From: an uncultured cyanobacterium
GTDB taxonomy: Bacteria; Cyanobacteriota; Vampirovibrionia; Gastranaerophilales; Gastranaerophilaceae
Length of the DNA stretch: 38,896 nucleotides
Direction of reading: 5' to 3'
Assembly: GCA_945487905.1 (NCBI GenBank)
Contig: CALYTW010000006.1
Span: 1-38,896, forward strand
The notes below the pieces were generated by a model. That model searched no databases and was not told the DNA's origin. It worked only from the letters and a program-made list of their open reading frames with translations. This document shows, in pieces, positions 29,968 to 38,880 of the stretch. The position numbers were made by a program, and so were the translations under genes. Every line of letters starts with the position of its first letter. Positions within the stretch are counted from its first letter, which is position 1.

Positions 29968-32448
29968 ATGCAGGTTTCTTTAAATTGGTTAAATGATTTG
30001 GTTGACTTAAGCGATATTGATGTGGCTCAAATAGCACACGAGCTTACTATGAGCGGTTTGGAAGTCGAAGCAGTCGAAGAAGTCAGACCGAAGTTTACAA
30101 ATATAATTACGGCTAAAATTGAAAAGATTGACCCGCACCCGAACTCTGAAAAACTTCATCTTGTGACTGTCAATACAGGTTCAGAGGTCAAAACGGTAGT
30201 TTGCGGAGCGCAAAATATTCAGGAAGGTCAAATTATCCCTTACGCTTCTGTCGGCAGTAAAGTTTTGGACAGAAAAACCGGAGAACAATTCGAGCTTACC
30301 CCTGCTGTTATTCGTGGAGTTGAGTCTCAGGGTATGCTTTGTTCCGATGATGAACTCGGTGTTTCAGAAAGAAATTATCAGCAGGAAGACGGAATTTTAA
30401 TTCTTAACAGAATTTTCCCAAACGTAGGAATCGGGCTTGATGTCGAGAAGGTTTTAGGTTTTGAAAAAGATTACATTTTGCACACAGCTCCAACTGCTAA
30501 CAGAGGAGACCAAATGTCCGTAATCGGTATCGCAAGAGAATTGTCGGCATTATTTAACAAACCTTTAAAAATGCCTGTAATACTCTCTGATGACAATATA
30601 AAAGCTGATTTCAAAGTCGAAATAAAGAATCCTGAGGTCTGTAAATACTATTCAATTGCTATTCTGAAAGATATTAAAATAAAACCTTCTCCGGATTGGA
30701 TGCAAAAAAGGCTTGAATCGTCCGGCATGAGGGCAATTAACAATGTTGTTGACATTACAAACTACGTTATGCTTGAATTTGGAACTCCGCTTCATGCTTT
30801 CGATTATGACAAATTAAACGGTTACCTCTGTGTAAGACGTGCCGATAATGGCGAAAAAATAGTTACGCTGGATGAAGTCGAAAGAACTCTTACAAACGAT
30901 TCGGTTTTGATTGCCACTAAAGAAACTTCTGTTTGTTTGGGAGGCGTTTTTGGCGGTTCAAATTCGGAAATCGATGTCAACTCAAGAAATTTAGCTCTCG
31001 AAGGTGCATATTTCTTCCCCGCTGCAACAAGAAGAAGCGGAAGAAGTGTCGGTTATCGCTCCGAAGCCTCCGCAAGATACGAACGGGGTGTCGATATAGA
31101 AGCCGTTAGATGCGGGCTTTTAAGAGCGGTCGATTTGCTTATAAAATATGCCGATGCTAAGTTTGATGGAGTCGTAAAAACAGGAGATATCAGCTCGGAT
31201 GCTTTAGAGTTAACTCTCAGATATGCCCAAATAAAGAGACTTTTGGGATGCGAAATCGAACAGGAAAAATGCTTAACTATTTTAGAAAAACTCGGGTTTG
31301 AAATTTTAGGTAAGAATGATGCGGCTTGCAAGGTTAAAGTCCCATCCTTTAGGGCAGCAGACGTCTCAAGAGAGTGTGATTTGATAGAAGAAATTGCGAG
31401 AATCAACGGTTATGACAAAATTACACCGACCCTTCCAAGCAAATCTTGTTCCGCTGATTTTTCAAAAATGGAAAGAATTATATCGAAACTTCATTCAATT
31501 ATGCTTGCCTGCGGTTTGAATGAAATTCAAACATCTTCGCTTATAGGAAAACCTTTATTAAAACAGTTTAATATGACTTTTGATGAAGAAAATGCAGTCT
31601 TTGTCAATAATCCTGCCTCAGAAGATTTTGCAATGCTCCGTCAAACAATGGCTGCCAGCATGCTTAATTGTATGAAATACAACTACGACAACGGTCAAAA
31701 AGATTTTTGGGGTTATGAAATCGGAAGAACTTATCTTAAGATTGCTCAGGCTGATGAAAAAAATTCCGGGGTAAAGGAAACTCTCGTTTTATCCGGAGTA
31801 ATAACCGGTAATATCCAAAAATCTTTGTGGCAATGTACCGGAAAAGTTGATTTCTATACGGTAAAAGGTGTGGTAGACAAAGTCTTGGATGAATTCGGAC
31901 TTAAGAGAAGAATCAAGTTTTCTCTCCTTGCCGATTCCACGCTTGCAGAATCTCATAAAACCTTGCATCCATACAAAACAGCTGTTTTAACGATGCTCGG
32001 CAAGTCGCCCGAAATCATAGGTTATTACGGAGAAATTCATCCGGAATTGAAGGGTAAATTAAAACTCAATCAGGATGCGTATCTTTTTAAATTGGATTTG
32101 AATATGCTTTCAGAAGCTGTTAACGAAAATGTCGTAAGATACAAAAAACTTCCGCAATTCCCCGAAGTACAGCGAGATTTGGCGGTAATTTTACCCAAAA
32201 AAGTAAGCTGGGCTGATTTGGAAAAGGTTATTAAAAAAGGTGTTGATAATAAAATTTTCAACAGCTGTGAAGTTTTTGACCTATACGAAGGCGAACATGT
32301 TCAAGAGGGCTTTAAATCAATAGCATTTAGATTAAAAATGCAGGATGCAAATTCAACGCTTACGGACGAAACTATTGAAGCTCAAATGGCAAATCTGCGT
32401 TCTGTTCTGAAAAAGAATCTGCCTGAACTATCCTTTAGGGAAGAGTAA
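29968..32448 (+). CDS. pheT: phenylalanyl-tRNA synthetase beta subunit
   Basis: This 826-residue beta subunit of PheRS binds tRNA(Phe) and edits mischarged Tyr-tRNA. Domains in order: N-terminal helix and EMAP-like tRNA-binding OB fold with IDPHPNSEKLHLVTVNTG (about residues 51-68), B3/B4 editing domain with YRSEASARYERGVD, B5 domain, catalytic-like core with GYYGEIHPELKGK, and a C-terminal ferredoxin-like anticodon-binding domain with KLPQFPEVQRDLAVILPK. The length is usual for the bacterial long form. GAGAGG precedes the ATG. pheS is not adjacent; separated pheS and pheT are typical of Cyanobacteria. Confidence 0.96.
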   Translation: MQVSLNWLNDLVDLSDIDVAQIAHELTMSGLEVEAVEEVRPKFTNIITAKIEKIDPHPNSEKLHLVTVNTGSEVKTVVCGAQNIQEGQIIPYASVGSKVLDRKTGEQFELTPAVIRGVESQGMLCSDDELGVSERNYQQEDGILILNRIFPNVGIGLDVEKVLGFEKDYILHTAPTANRGDQMSVIGIARELSALFNKPLKMPVILSDDNIKADFKVEIKNPEVCKYYSIAILKDIKIKPSPDWMQKRLESSGMRAINNVVDITNYVMLEFGTPLHAFDYDKLNGYLCVRRADNGEKIVTLDEVERTLTNDSVLIATKETSVCLGGVFGGSNSEIDVNSRNLALEGAYFFPAATRRSGRSVGYRSEASARYERGVDIEAVRCGLLRAVDLLIKYADAKFDGVVKTGDISSDALELTLRYAQIKRLLGCEIEQEKCLTILEKLGFEILGKNDAACKVKVPSFRAADVSRECDLIEEIARINGYDKITPTLPSKSCSADFSKMERIISKLHSIMLACGLNEIQTSSLIGKPLLKQFNMTFDEENAVFVNNPASEDFAMLRQTMAASMLNCMKYNYDNGQKDFWGYEIGRTYLKIAQADEKNSGVKETLVLSGVITGNIQKSLWQCTGKVDFYTVKGVVDKVLDEFGLKRRIKFSLLADSTLAESHKTLHPYKTAVLTMLGKSPEIIGYYGEIHPELKGKLKLNQDAYLFKLDLNMLSEAVNENVVRYKKLPQFPEVQRDLAVILPKKVSWADLEKVIKKGVDNKIFNSCEVFDLYEGEHVQEGFKSIAFRLKMQDANSTLTDETIEAQMANLRSVLKKNLPELSFREE

Positions 32449-32470
32449 GGGGTAAATCTTCAGGGGTAAA

Positions 32471-32483
32471 GATAATCATTATC
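32471..32483. promoter_or_regulatory. Fur-box-like operator
   Basis: GATAAT-C-ATTATC (32471-32483) is a perfect 6-1-6 inverted repeat, the core recognised by Fur-type regulators. With flanking bases (AGATAATCATTATCA) it matches 14 of 15 positions of the 7-1-7 box TGATAATNATTATCA, counting the central N. A TATCAT at 32480-32485 could be the -10 it overlaps. It lies 24 bp before the cysteine-cluster gene. PerR or Zur could bind instead. Confidence 0.55.
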
Positions 32484-32507
32484 ATACAAGAGCGATAAAG
32501 CACATTT

Positions 32508-32924
32508 ATGTTCGGATTTTTAGAAACCATAAAAAATGAATTTCTTTCGTATTTTGTACCCGAAAAAATGGAGTACAAAATTACGGGCAAGTGTCTAAAA
32601 TGTGGAAGATGCTGCCGCTATATGTACAGCTTTGATACTTACACAACAACGGATTTTAAAATTTTGCAGTTTCTTTTTCCCGCATATAAGAGGTTTTATA
32701 TAAGAGGAAAAGACAAATTCGGGAATCTGATTTTTGCGTGTAAGTATGTGACAGACGAAGGATTATGTTCGGTTTACAATAAAAGGTTAAGAATGTGCAG
32801 AACATACCCCGCAAAATCAATAGGTTACCCCGGAAAACTTCACGAAGGATGCGGTTACAAGGTTGAAGACAAAAGTTTTGAAAGTTATTTAAAATCTAAC
32901 GAATCAGACCGCCAAGCGCCATAA
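32508..32924 (+). CDS. YkgJ-type zinc/iron-chelating cysteine-cluster protein
   Basis: A 138-residue protein with the CxxCxxCC cluster (C29, C32, C35, C36 in CLKCGRCCRYM) and further cysteines C78, C87, C97 and C115. This matches the YkgJ/UPF0153 family, thought to bind zinc or an Fe-S cluster; the biochemical role is unknown. The length and the CSVYNKRLRMCRTYP segment fit. No clear Shine-Dalgarno is seen. A Fur-box-like palindrome lies just upstream, which fits an iron-linked function. The 3' end overlaps the convergent 71-residue gene by 29 bp. Confidence 0.85.
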   Translation: MFGFLETIKNEFLSYFVPEKMEYKITGKCLKCGRCCRYMYSFDTYTTTDFKILQFLFPAYKRFYIRGKDKFGNLIFACKYVTDEGLCSVYNKRLRMCRTYPAKSIGYPGKLHEGCGYKVEDKSFESYLKSNESDRQAP

Positions 32925-33111
32925 CATCTTCATACTCTGCACCCGCTTCAAGCATATCTTCTGCAGTAAAATCAAACAAGGTAATTGTATCAATAATTGC
33001 ATCTTTGTTATCCATATTTTTTACAACAGATTCCAGTGCCGATTCTCTCGTCATATATTTGAATTTATCGTTTATATGTCTGTTTAAATTTCTGCTTTTG
33101 GCTTTCCCCAT
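32896..33111 (-). CDS. small hypothetical protein (71 aa)
   Basis: I do not recognise this 71-residue protein. From ATG 33111 it begins MGKAKSRNLNRHINDKFKYM and ends FTAEDMLEAGAEYEDVMALG plus four residues. The N-terminal half is basic and the C-terminal half acidic. An AAAGG Shine-Dalgarno lies upstream on the - strand, and the ATG comes 2 nt after the nanK stop codon, which supports co-translation. A longer in-frame reading upstream would overlap nanK by over 150 bp and looks spurious. Confidence 0.6.
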   Translation of the reverse strand: MGKAKSRNLNRHINDKFKYMTRESALESVVKNMDNKDAIIDTITLFDFTAEDMLEAGAEYEDVMALGGLIR

Positions 33112-33113
33112 AA

Positions 33114-33992
33114 TTAAACCTTTAAATTTTCCATAGCAAGGAGAGATACCCCTATCATACCCGAAAAATTCCCTGCTGTCGCTATCCTGATTGATGTAGG
33201 TGTCGTCACAATATCGGCGTTCACGGCATCTTCGATTTTCTTTGAATCCACAAACTGCGCCATAGAGCCTGATAGAACAATACAATCAGGGTCAAAAATA
33301 TTTGCAAGCCCAATTATACCTGTTGTTATATCATTTTGCCATCTGTCAAAAACAGCAAGCATGTTTTTATTTCCGTTATTAACCCCTTCAATTACATCGT
33401 ATGTAGTGACATTTTTGTCGTTTAGCATTTCTCCGGCCGTTATTTTAAGCGCTGTTCCTGAAGCATAAGCTTCATAGCAGTCCCAGCTTCCGCATGAACA
33501 TTTACGTCTGTGGTCAGGATACATTTTAAAATGCATTTCCCCTGCAGCACCGGATTTGCCTTTCAAAATTTTGTCATTAATAATAATTCCTCCGCCGACT
33601 CCAGTTCCTAATGTCAGCATTACCGATACTTTTGACCCTTTTGAAGCACCGATTTTGTATTCTGCCCAAGCTGCCGAATTAGCATCATTTTCTATAAAAA
33701 CCGGCTTTTTGCTTAAGTTTTGAAAATTAATTGTGTAGTAACCTTCGACAAGATTCCCTGTAGAACCTATAACTGCAGTATTTTCGTTGTTTACTGCACC
33801 AGCTGTAGCAATCGCAACGACATCAACTTCATCTTCGTATTTTTTTATTTGGCTTATTAGAATCTTTTTGATTCCGTCAATGTCTTTGGGTGTCGAAAAT
33901 TTGACAGGCTCATATAATAATTTGCCGCCTTCGTCAACAATTGTACTGTATATTTTTGTACCTCCGATATCAAAGGCAAGTGCTTTATGCAT
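33114..33992 (-). CDS. nanK: ROK-family N-acetylmannosamine kinase
   Basis: A 292-residue ROK kinase, probably phosphorylating N-acetylmannosamine to ManNAc-6-phosphate. DIGGTKIYS (residues 8-16) is the phosphate-binding motif, and the catalytic aspartate is D103 in ENDANSAAWAEY. The zinc site is H154, C165, C167 and C172 (CSCGSWDC, with D where CGxxGC has G). LTLGTGVGGGIII is the second phosphate loop. The substrate is inferred from the adjoining nanE, with which it overlaps by 8 bp. Glucokinase or another hexosamine kinase is possible from sequence alone. Confidence 0.85.
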   Translation of the reverse strand: MHKALAFDIGGTKIYSTIVDEGGKLLYEPVKFSTPKDIDGIKKILISQIKKYEDEVDVVAIATAGAVNNENTAVIGSTGNLVEGYYTINFQNLSKKPVFIENDANSAAWAEYKIGASKGSKVSVMLTLGTGVGGGIIINDKILKGKSGAAGEMHFKMYPDHRRKCSCGSWDCYEAYASGTALKITAGEMLNDKNVTTYDVIEGVNNGNKNMLAVFDRWQNDITTGIIGLANIFDPDCIVLSGSMAQFVDSKKIEDAVNADIVTTPTSIRIATAGNFSGMIGVSLLAMENLKV

Positions 33993-34671
33993 TTTTGTAC
34001 TCCATAAATCTTTTTGTAATCAATTGTGGTCTCGTTATTGCTGAACCTATTACGACCGCATAAGCCCCAAGGTCAAAGGCTTTTTTAACGTCATCGGTAT
34101 ACCACACTCTGCCTTCGAGTATGACCGGATTTTTAACGACTTTAACAAGTCTTTCAAGCAAATCAAAGGCCGGTGTATCACAATCTTCTTGAGTTTCATC
34201 AGTATAGCCGGATAGTGTCGTAGAAATTATATCTGTGCCGGCATTTGCACAATTTATTCCTTCTTCAAGTGTCGAAATATCTGCCATTGCTAATTTCCCT
34301 GCCTCGTGTATTTTTGCAATTATTTCATTCAGCGTACATTTTTCCCTATGGCGGGATGTCCCATCGAATGCAATTATATCGGCATCAGCTTCGATAAGTT
34401 CTTCAACTTCTTTTAATGTAGGTGTAATATATACAACGCTTTTCCAGTTTTCGGGAAGTTTTTCGGGCTTGGTAATACCGATAACGACAGCACCTAAACT
34501 CTTTGCTATTTTTACATCACGAGTGCCTGCTACTCTCAGAACTTTAGCTCCGCCGTTTATAACAGACTTCATCATGGCTGTCATACAAACTTCTTCATAA
34601 AGCGGTTCATCTGGCATAGCCTGCGAAGATACTATAATTTGTCCTTTTAACTTTTCGATAATACTATCCAC
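33985..34671 (-). CDS. nanE: N-acylglucosamine-6-phosphate 2-epimerase
   Basis: NanE converts ManNAc-6-phosphate to GlcNAc-6-phosphate in sialic acid and ManNAc use. This 228-residue TIM-barrel protein starts with LKGQIIVSSQAMPDEPL, has GAKVLRVAG, ADIIAFDGTSRHRE, and ADISTLEEGINCANAGTDII (about residues 131-150). It ends with NPVILEGRVWYTDDVKKAFDLG and the phosphate-binding GAYAVVIGSAITRP, all as in the family. The sialic acid lyase nanA and transporters are not in the window, so either they lie elsewhere or the pathway begins with ManNAc. Confidence 0.93.
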   Translation of the reverse strand: MDSIIEKLKGQIIVSSQAMPDEPLYEEVCMTAMMKSVINGGAKVLRVAGTRDVKIAKSLGAVVIGITKPEKLPENWKSVVYITPTLKEVEELIEADADIIAFDGTSRHREKCTLNEIIAKIHEAGKLAMADISTLEEGINCANAGTDIISTTLSGYTDETQEDCDTPAFDLLERLVKVVKNPVILEGRVWYTDDVKKAFDLGAYAVVIGSAITRPQLITKRFMEYKNA

Positions 34672-34702
34672 TAAGTTGCCTTTGATTTGTAACAGTCTCT
34701 TT

Positions 34703-35311
34703 TTATTTTAGCATAAACTTTTCATTTCTTGAATAAAGATAAATTATTCCAATCAGCGAAACATAGAAAAGAAGTTCCGAAATTTCTTCCAAAATCTCAT
34801 TATCCATAGTATGTTCAGTGTACCAGCTCAGAAACATTCCTAAAATCATAAGCAAAACATTCCAAATAGGGAATTTTATCTTTTTTATAATATTCCAAAG
34901 ATTTACAAACAACTTGTTCCATAAAAAATAGACTGCGGTTGAAGCCATATAAAGTCCGAACAACGGATGAGCCAGATAGCCGTATTTTATTTGATTCCAG
35001 CTGTAAAAGGCATTGACTTCTCCTGGAATCGGAAAAAATAATGTTCGTCCGCAATTTACTTCTCTAAGCATTAAAATAGTAAGCACAAGTCCCGCAAAAA
35101 TAAAAAACTTTTTCTCAGTTCTAGCAGTAAAAGCAAAATACAGACCTGTAAACAAACAAAACATCTGAATGTTTTCCAAAAGCCCATTTTCGTAACCAAA
35201 GCGTTCGGGCAGAAACATATTGCAAGGTATAATGGCTAGTGCTGTTAAAATGCTTAACATAGTAACTCCGTATATTTTAAAATCAAAATGTTCTTTTAAA
35301 AATTTCAACAT
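34703..35311 (-). CDS. polytopic membrane protein, unknown function
   Basis: I do not recognise this 202-residue protein. It has about six hydrophobic segments (for example VTMLSILTALAIIPC, FFIFAGLVLTILM, VLLMILGMFLSW). Conserved-looking acidic and polar residues sit within them: ENGLLENIQMFCLF near the second segment, LREVNCGRTLFFP in a loop and SWYTEHTMDNEILEEISELL near the end. This pattern of glutamates in membrane helices suggests an enzyme or transporter. It lies 11 nt after recJ and 31 nt before nanE, in the same - strand operon. Confidence 0.75.
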   Translation of the reverse strand: MLKFLKEHFDFKIYGVTMLSILTALAIIPCNMFLPERFGYENGLLENIQMFCLFTGLYFAFTARTEKKFFIFAGLVLTILMLREVNCGRTLFFPIPGEVNAFYSWNQIKYGYLAHPLFGLYMASTAVYFLWNKLFVNLWNIIKKIKFPIWNVLLMILGMFLSWYTEHTMDNEILEEISELLFYVSLIGIIYLYSRNEKFMLK

Positions 35312-35322
35312 AGCAGTCCTTT

Positions 35323-37656
35323 CTACAACTCCATTTGCATAAAATTGTTTTTGTATTCGTGTATTGAATTCATTAATCCAATAAATTCTTCATATTTTGA
35401 GTTTTTACAAATTTTTGACAAATTAATTCCTTCATATATATCGATTCGATATATATTATCATTTGAATCTTTTATTTTAATTATTTCCGAATCAGCAAAA
35501 ATTTCCAGTAAAAGTTCTGAAACTTCTTCTGTAATGCCGAGTACGGCAGAGGCTCTTTCAATATCAAATTTACCATCCTGATTGTTGCAGGAGTAACGTA
35601 TCATTCCCGCAAAAGTTTTAAAAATATCATTTATATCGATTCGATAGGTTTGGTAATTCATGTAGTGAATTGAAGCAGGACAAACTTTTTGACGAATTTT
35701 ATCGTACAAATCCTCTGAACACGGGTAATCAAAGAACATTAAAACGTCATTTTTCACGGCAGTATTGCGATTGATTATGTTTTTTGTAATATTCGGATAG
35801 GGTTTCAGCATTTCAGCAACAGATTTATCTTCAACAAAAACTGAAACACTAAATTTAGTATTTTTTATATAATCGTCAACCTGCGGAAGAATATTTGTTT
35901 TTTTTCGGTTATCATAAATTCTGATTTTCGATTTTTCTTCTTCTTTCAACGCTTCAGAATGAATATCCTTGATAATCAATTGAATATTTGTAACTCCGTT
36001 AAAGGTATTTAATTGCGGAGCAAAAGCGATATCAAGCTTGTCGCCCGATGTGAGCGGAATATCTCCTCTCGACCACCAAATACAGTCTCTTGTGCCGTTT
36101 GGCGTATCAATCAGAAGTTTTAAATGTTCTTTTGTTGAACCCATTAATTTCTTTTGTTTTAGTGTCAAATCTTTTAAGACAAATGTCGGAGAAGGATTTG
36201 ATGCTCCAAAAGGTTCGAGTTTTGAAATTTCTTCAACAAGCGAAACATCAATGTCATCGACGGTCAATTCCAAATCAATATCCAAAGAAGGGCTTAATTT
36301 TTGACCTCCGAGCATTTCGTCAACCGTTTGATTAATAGCTTTTTTTATGGTTTCAAAGGAAGCTTTTTCTTCGCTGAACGAAAAACCTCCTGCAAGTTGA
36401 TGTCCGCCAAAACCTTCAAAATATTCTGAGATATTTGAAAGAATTTCGTAGATGTTTAATTCTTTTACTCCTCTGGCAGAACATCTGAAAAGCTTTGTTT
36501 CAGGAGAATAATTTATTATAAATGCCGGTTTGTAATATTTTTCAACAAATTTTGAGGCTACAATTCCTATGATTCCTATATGCCAATCTTGTTTATATAA
36601 TACAATCGCATTATCTCTCATTCCTGTTGACTGCCAGATAGAATCAGCTTCTTCAAATATTTGATTACACAATTCCTGCCGAACTTTGTTAAAATTATCC
36701 AGATTTACAATTGCCATTTCGATTTCCTGTTTGTTGTCGGAAATCATCAACTTGACTGCTGAATCCACATTATCGAGTCTTCCGGAGGCATTTATCCTTG
36801 GGACAATAGTAAAGGCAACCTGTTCCGCAGTCAATCCTGACTCTGTTCCTATACCTGCAATTTCAAGCATGCGTTTTAAGCCGTAATGTTGTCCCTGTGC
36901 AATCAACTCCAATCCTTTTGTTACGAGATATCTGTTTTCCCCGATTAAAGGTACAATATCCGCAATCGTTCCGACCGCAACAAAAGGAAGAAGTTCATAG
37001 CTGAATTCAAGCTTGTTGTAGTGTTCCAAAAGACCTTGTGCAAGTTTAAACGCAACTCCGACGCCTGCAAGAGCAGCAAGACTTTCTATCTGATGTGAAG
37101 TTAGTTTTTCGTCCAGTGAATTCATTGCTTTCGGGTTTATTATTGCATAGGCAGGAGGCTGATTTTCAGGTGCTTCGTGGTGGTCTGTTATAATAATTTC
37201 TTTTCCAAAGCTGTTGATAAATTTAACCTCATCATAACTGCTTATCCCGTTATCAACCGTAATAATAAGTTTTGCACCGTTAGGTTTCAAAAACGGAACG
37301 AGAGCCTTTGTATTAAGCCCGTGACCTTCTGTATCCCTGTCAGGAATATAATATTCAGCTTCTCCGCCCAAATGTTTCAGCGTTTTTATAAGCACAGAAG
37401 TTGAAGTAACTCCATCCGCATCAAAATCCCCGTAAACAAGAATTTTTTCTTTGTTATCAATAGCTTTAACGATTCTTTCTACCGCTTTTTTCATATCACA
37501 AAAAGCGTTCGGATGAGTTAAGGTAATTTCAAGAGGATGCAAAAACTCTCTCTTTGCATCCCCGCTTTTGATTCCTCTGATTTCCAAAAGTCTGTCTATA
37601 ACAGACTTTTTATCATTTTTATCGCTCTTAATTATCCATTCTGCCGTGCAAGACAT
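35323..37656 (-). CDS. recJ: single-stranded-DNA-specific exonuclease RecJ
   Basis: RecJ is a 5'-3' single-strand exonuclease of recombination and mismatch repair. The 777-residue protein has the DHH phosphoesterase motifs: D77, D79 and D81 in GDFDADGVTS, D135 in VDNGIS, and D158-H159-H160 in ITDHHE. The DHHA1 domain includes GFGGHQLAGGFSF. A C-terminal OB fold and an extension of about 200 residues follow, longer than E. coli RecJ (577) and in the range of firmicute and cyanobacterial forms. The start overlaps ctp by 25 bp. Confidence 0.95.
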   Translation of the reverse strand: MSCTAEWIIKSDKNDKKSVIDRLLEIRGIKSGDAKREFLHPLEITLTHPNAFCDMKKAVERIVKAIDNKEKILVYGDFDADGVTSTSVLIKTLKHLGGEAEYYIPDRDTEGHGLNTKALVPFLKPNGAKLIITVDNGISSYDEVKFINSFGKEIIITDHHEAPENQPPAYAIINPKAMNSLDEKLTSHQIESLAALAGVGVAFKLAQGLLEHYNKLEFSYELLPFVAVGTIADIVPLIGENRYLVTKGLELIAQGQHYGLKRMLEIAGIGTESGLTAEQVAFTIVPRINASGRLDNVDSAVKLMISDNKQEIEMAIVNLDNFNKVRQELCNQIFEEADSIWQSTGMRDNAIVLYKQDWHIGIIGIVASKFVEKYYKPAFIINYSPETKLFRCSARGVKELNIYEILSNISEYFEGFGGHQLAGGFSFSEEKASFETIKKAINQTVDEMLGGQKLSPSLDIDLELTVDDIDVSLVEEISKLEPFGASNPSPTFVLKDLTLKQKKLMGSTKEHLKLLIDTPNGTRDCIWWSRGDIPLTSGDKLDIAFAPQLNTFNGVTNIQLIIKDIHSEALKEEEKSKIRIYDNRKKTNILPQVDDYIKNTKFSVSVFVEDKSVAEMLKPYPNITKNIINRNTAVKNDVLMFFDYPCSEDLYDKIRQKVCPASIHYMNYQTYRIDINDIFKTFAGMIRYSCNNQDGKFDIERASAVLGITEEVSELLLEIFADSEIIKIKDSNDNIYRIDIYEGINLSKICKNSKYEEFIGLMNSIHEYKNNFMQMEL

Positions 37657-38837
37657 GTCATCTCTTTCAATACTTCAATCGCTTTTTTCAGTTGAATGTC
37701 GTCTTTATTATCAACATTTTCCTTAGTTAATTCTACCACAATATCAGGAGTAATTCCCTTTTTATGAATATCTGTTCCTGACGGAGTTAAATACCTTTGT
37801 ATAGTGATATTCATGCCGGCTTCATCCGGAAGTTTATTAATTTCCTGAACAAGCCCTTTTCCGAAGGATTGTTCGCCAACGATTGTTGCTCTGTGATTAT
37901 CCTTTAACGCTCCGCTTAAAATTTCGCTTGCGGAAGCAGAACCTTTATTGATTAGGACTACAACAGGTTTTTGGGTAACCTGATTATACCTTGCCCTTGT
38001 TGTCGTTTTATATCTGTCCCTGTCAACAGTGCTTACGATAACGCCGCCCTTTAAAAGCATGTCGGAAATATAGACTGCGTTAGTTAAAAGTCCTCCGGGG
38101 TTAGAACGCAAATCAAGAATAAAACCTTTTTTGTCAGTTGCGGAATTCAAGATTGTTTCAATTTCGGAAGCTGCGTTTTTACTGATAAAAGAGCTTAATC
38201 TGATATATTGAATATCCTCCGGTATAACGCTTGTTTCAAAAGGAGGCTTGCAGGAAACTGATTTTATTTCAATTTCGTCCCGTACAATGCTGTAAATCTT
38301 GTTCGGAACGCCCTTTCTTTGGATTAAAAGCGTAACTGACGTTCCTTTTTCGCCCCTTATCTTATCTGCAGCAGCATCAATATTAATACCTTTTGTGCTT
38401 TCTCCGTTGATTTCAAGAATCTGGTCATCAGCAAGCAAACCCGCTTTTTCTGCAGGAGAATCCTCAAGCGGTGCAATTATAACAAGATTTCCGTCTCTTA
38501 ATCCGATTTGAGTTCCGATACCCTTCAAAGAACCCTTAATGGATTGAGTTTCTTCTGAAAACTCTTTCGGCTGTAACAACCTAGTGTAAGGGTCATTTAG
38601 GCTGGCAAGCATGGTATCTATTGCAACATAAGCATCATCAACTGTCTTTAGTTTGTGGGCATATCTGTAGCGCCATTTTGCCCAATCCTGTGAATTATTT
38701 GTAGGGTCATAGTATTTTTTGTTTACCAATTTCCAAACATCATCATACAGTTCTGCAGGCGTTGCTGCAAAAACAGTATTTAAAGACAAATATAATACGG
38801 ACGTCATTGTTAAACATGGTTTTATAAATCTTTTCAT
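37632..38837 (-). CDS. ctpA: carboxyl-terminal processing protease (S41)
   Basis: A 401-residue periplasmic serine protease of the Ctp/Tsp family. Signal peptide: MKRFIKPCLTMTSVLYLSLN..VFA, cleavage near residue 24. Next come an N-terminal helical region, a PDZ domain (about 105-180: VIIAPLEDSPAEKAGLLADD) and the S41 protease domain. The catalytic Ser-Lys dyad is S302 (in GSASASEILSG) and K327 (in GEQSFGKGLVQ); D313 lies at the matching spacing. In Cyanobacteria CtpA matures D1, but non-photosynthetic relatives use such proteases in envelope quality control. AAGGAGAGG precedes the start. It heads the - strand operon. Confidence 0.94.
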   Translation of the reverse strand: MKRFIKPCLTMTSVLYLSLNTVFAATPAELYDDVWKLVNKKYYDPTNNSQDWAKWRYRYAHKLKTVDDAYVAIDTMLASLNDPYTRLLQPKEFSEETQSIKGSLKGIGTQIGLRDGNLVIIAPLEDSPAEKAGLLADDQILEINGESTKGINIDAAADKIRGEKGTSVTLLIQRKGVPNKIYSIVRDEIEIKSVSCKPPFETSVIPEDIQYIRLSSFISKNAASEIETILNSATDKKGFILDLRSNPGGLLTNAVYISDMLLKGGVIVSTVDRDRYKTTTRARYNQVTQKPVVVLINKGSASASEILSGALKDNHRATIVGEQSFGKGLVQEINKLPDEAGMNITIQRYLTPSGTDIHKKGITPDIVVELTKENVDNKDDIQLKKAIEVLKEMTCLARQNG

Positions 38838-38862
38838 TTACCTCTCCTTATTATCCGAGCCT

Positions 38863-38880
38863 AGTATAAAATATTTTATA
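38863..38880 (-). promoter_or_regulatory. possible ctpA promoter with palindrome
   Basis: On the - strand a TATACT (-10 candidate, 38868-38863) lies 25 nt before the ATG. It overlaps TATAAAATATTTTATA (38865-38880), a perfect 16-bp palindrome. No -35 is recognised, and AT-richness makes chance likely. Confidence 0.3.

Noticed and set aside
33112-33285. N-terminal extension of the 71-residue protein to 129 residues
   Set aside because: It would overlap nanK by over 150 bp in another frame with Cys/Arg-rich content. The internal ATG at 33111 has a good Shine-Dalgarno.
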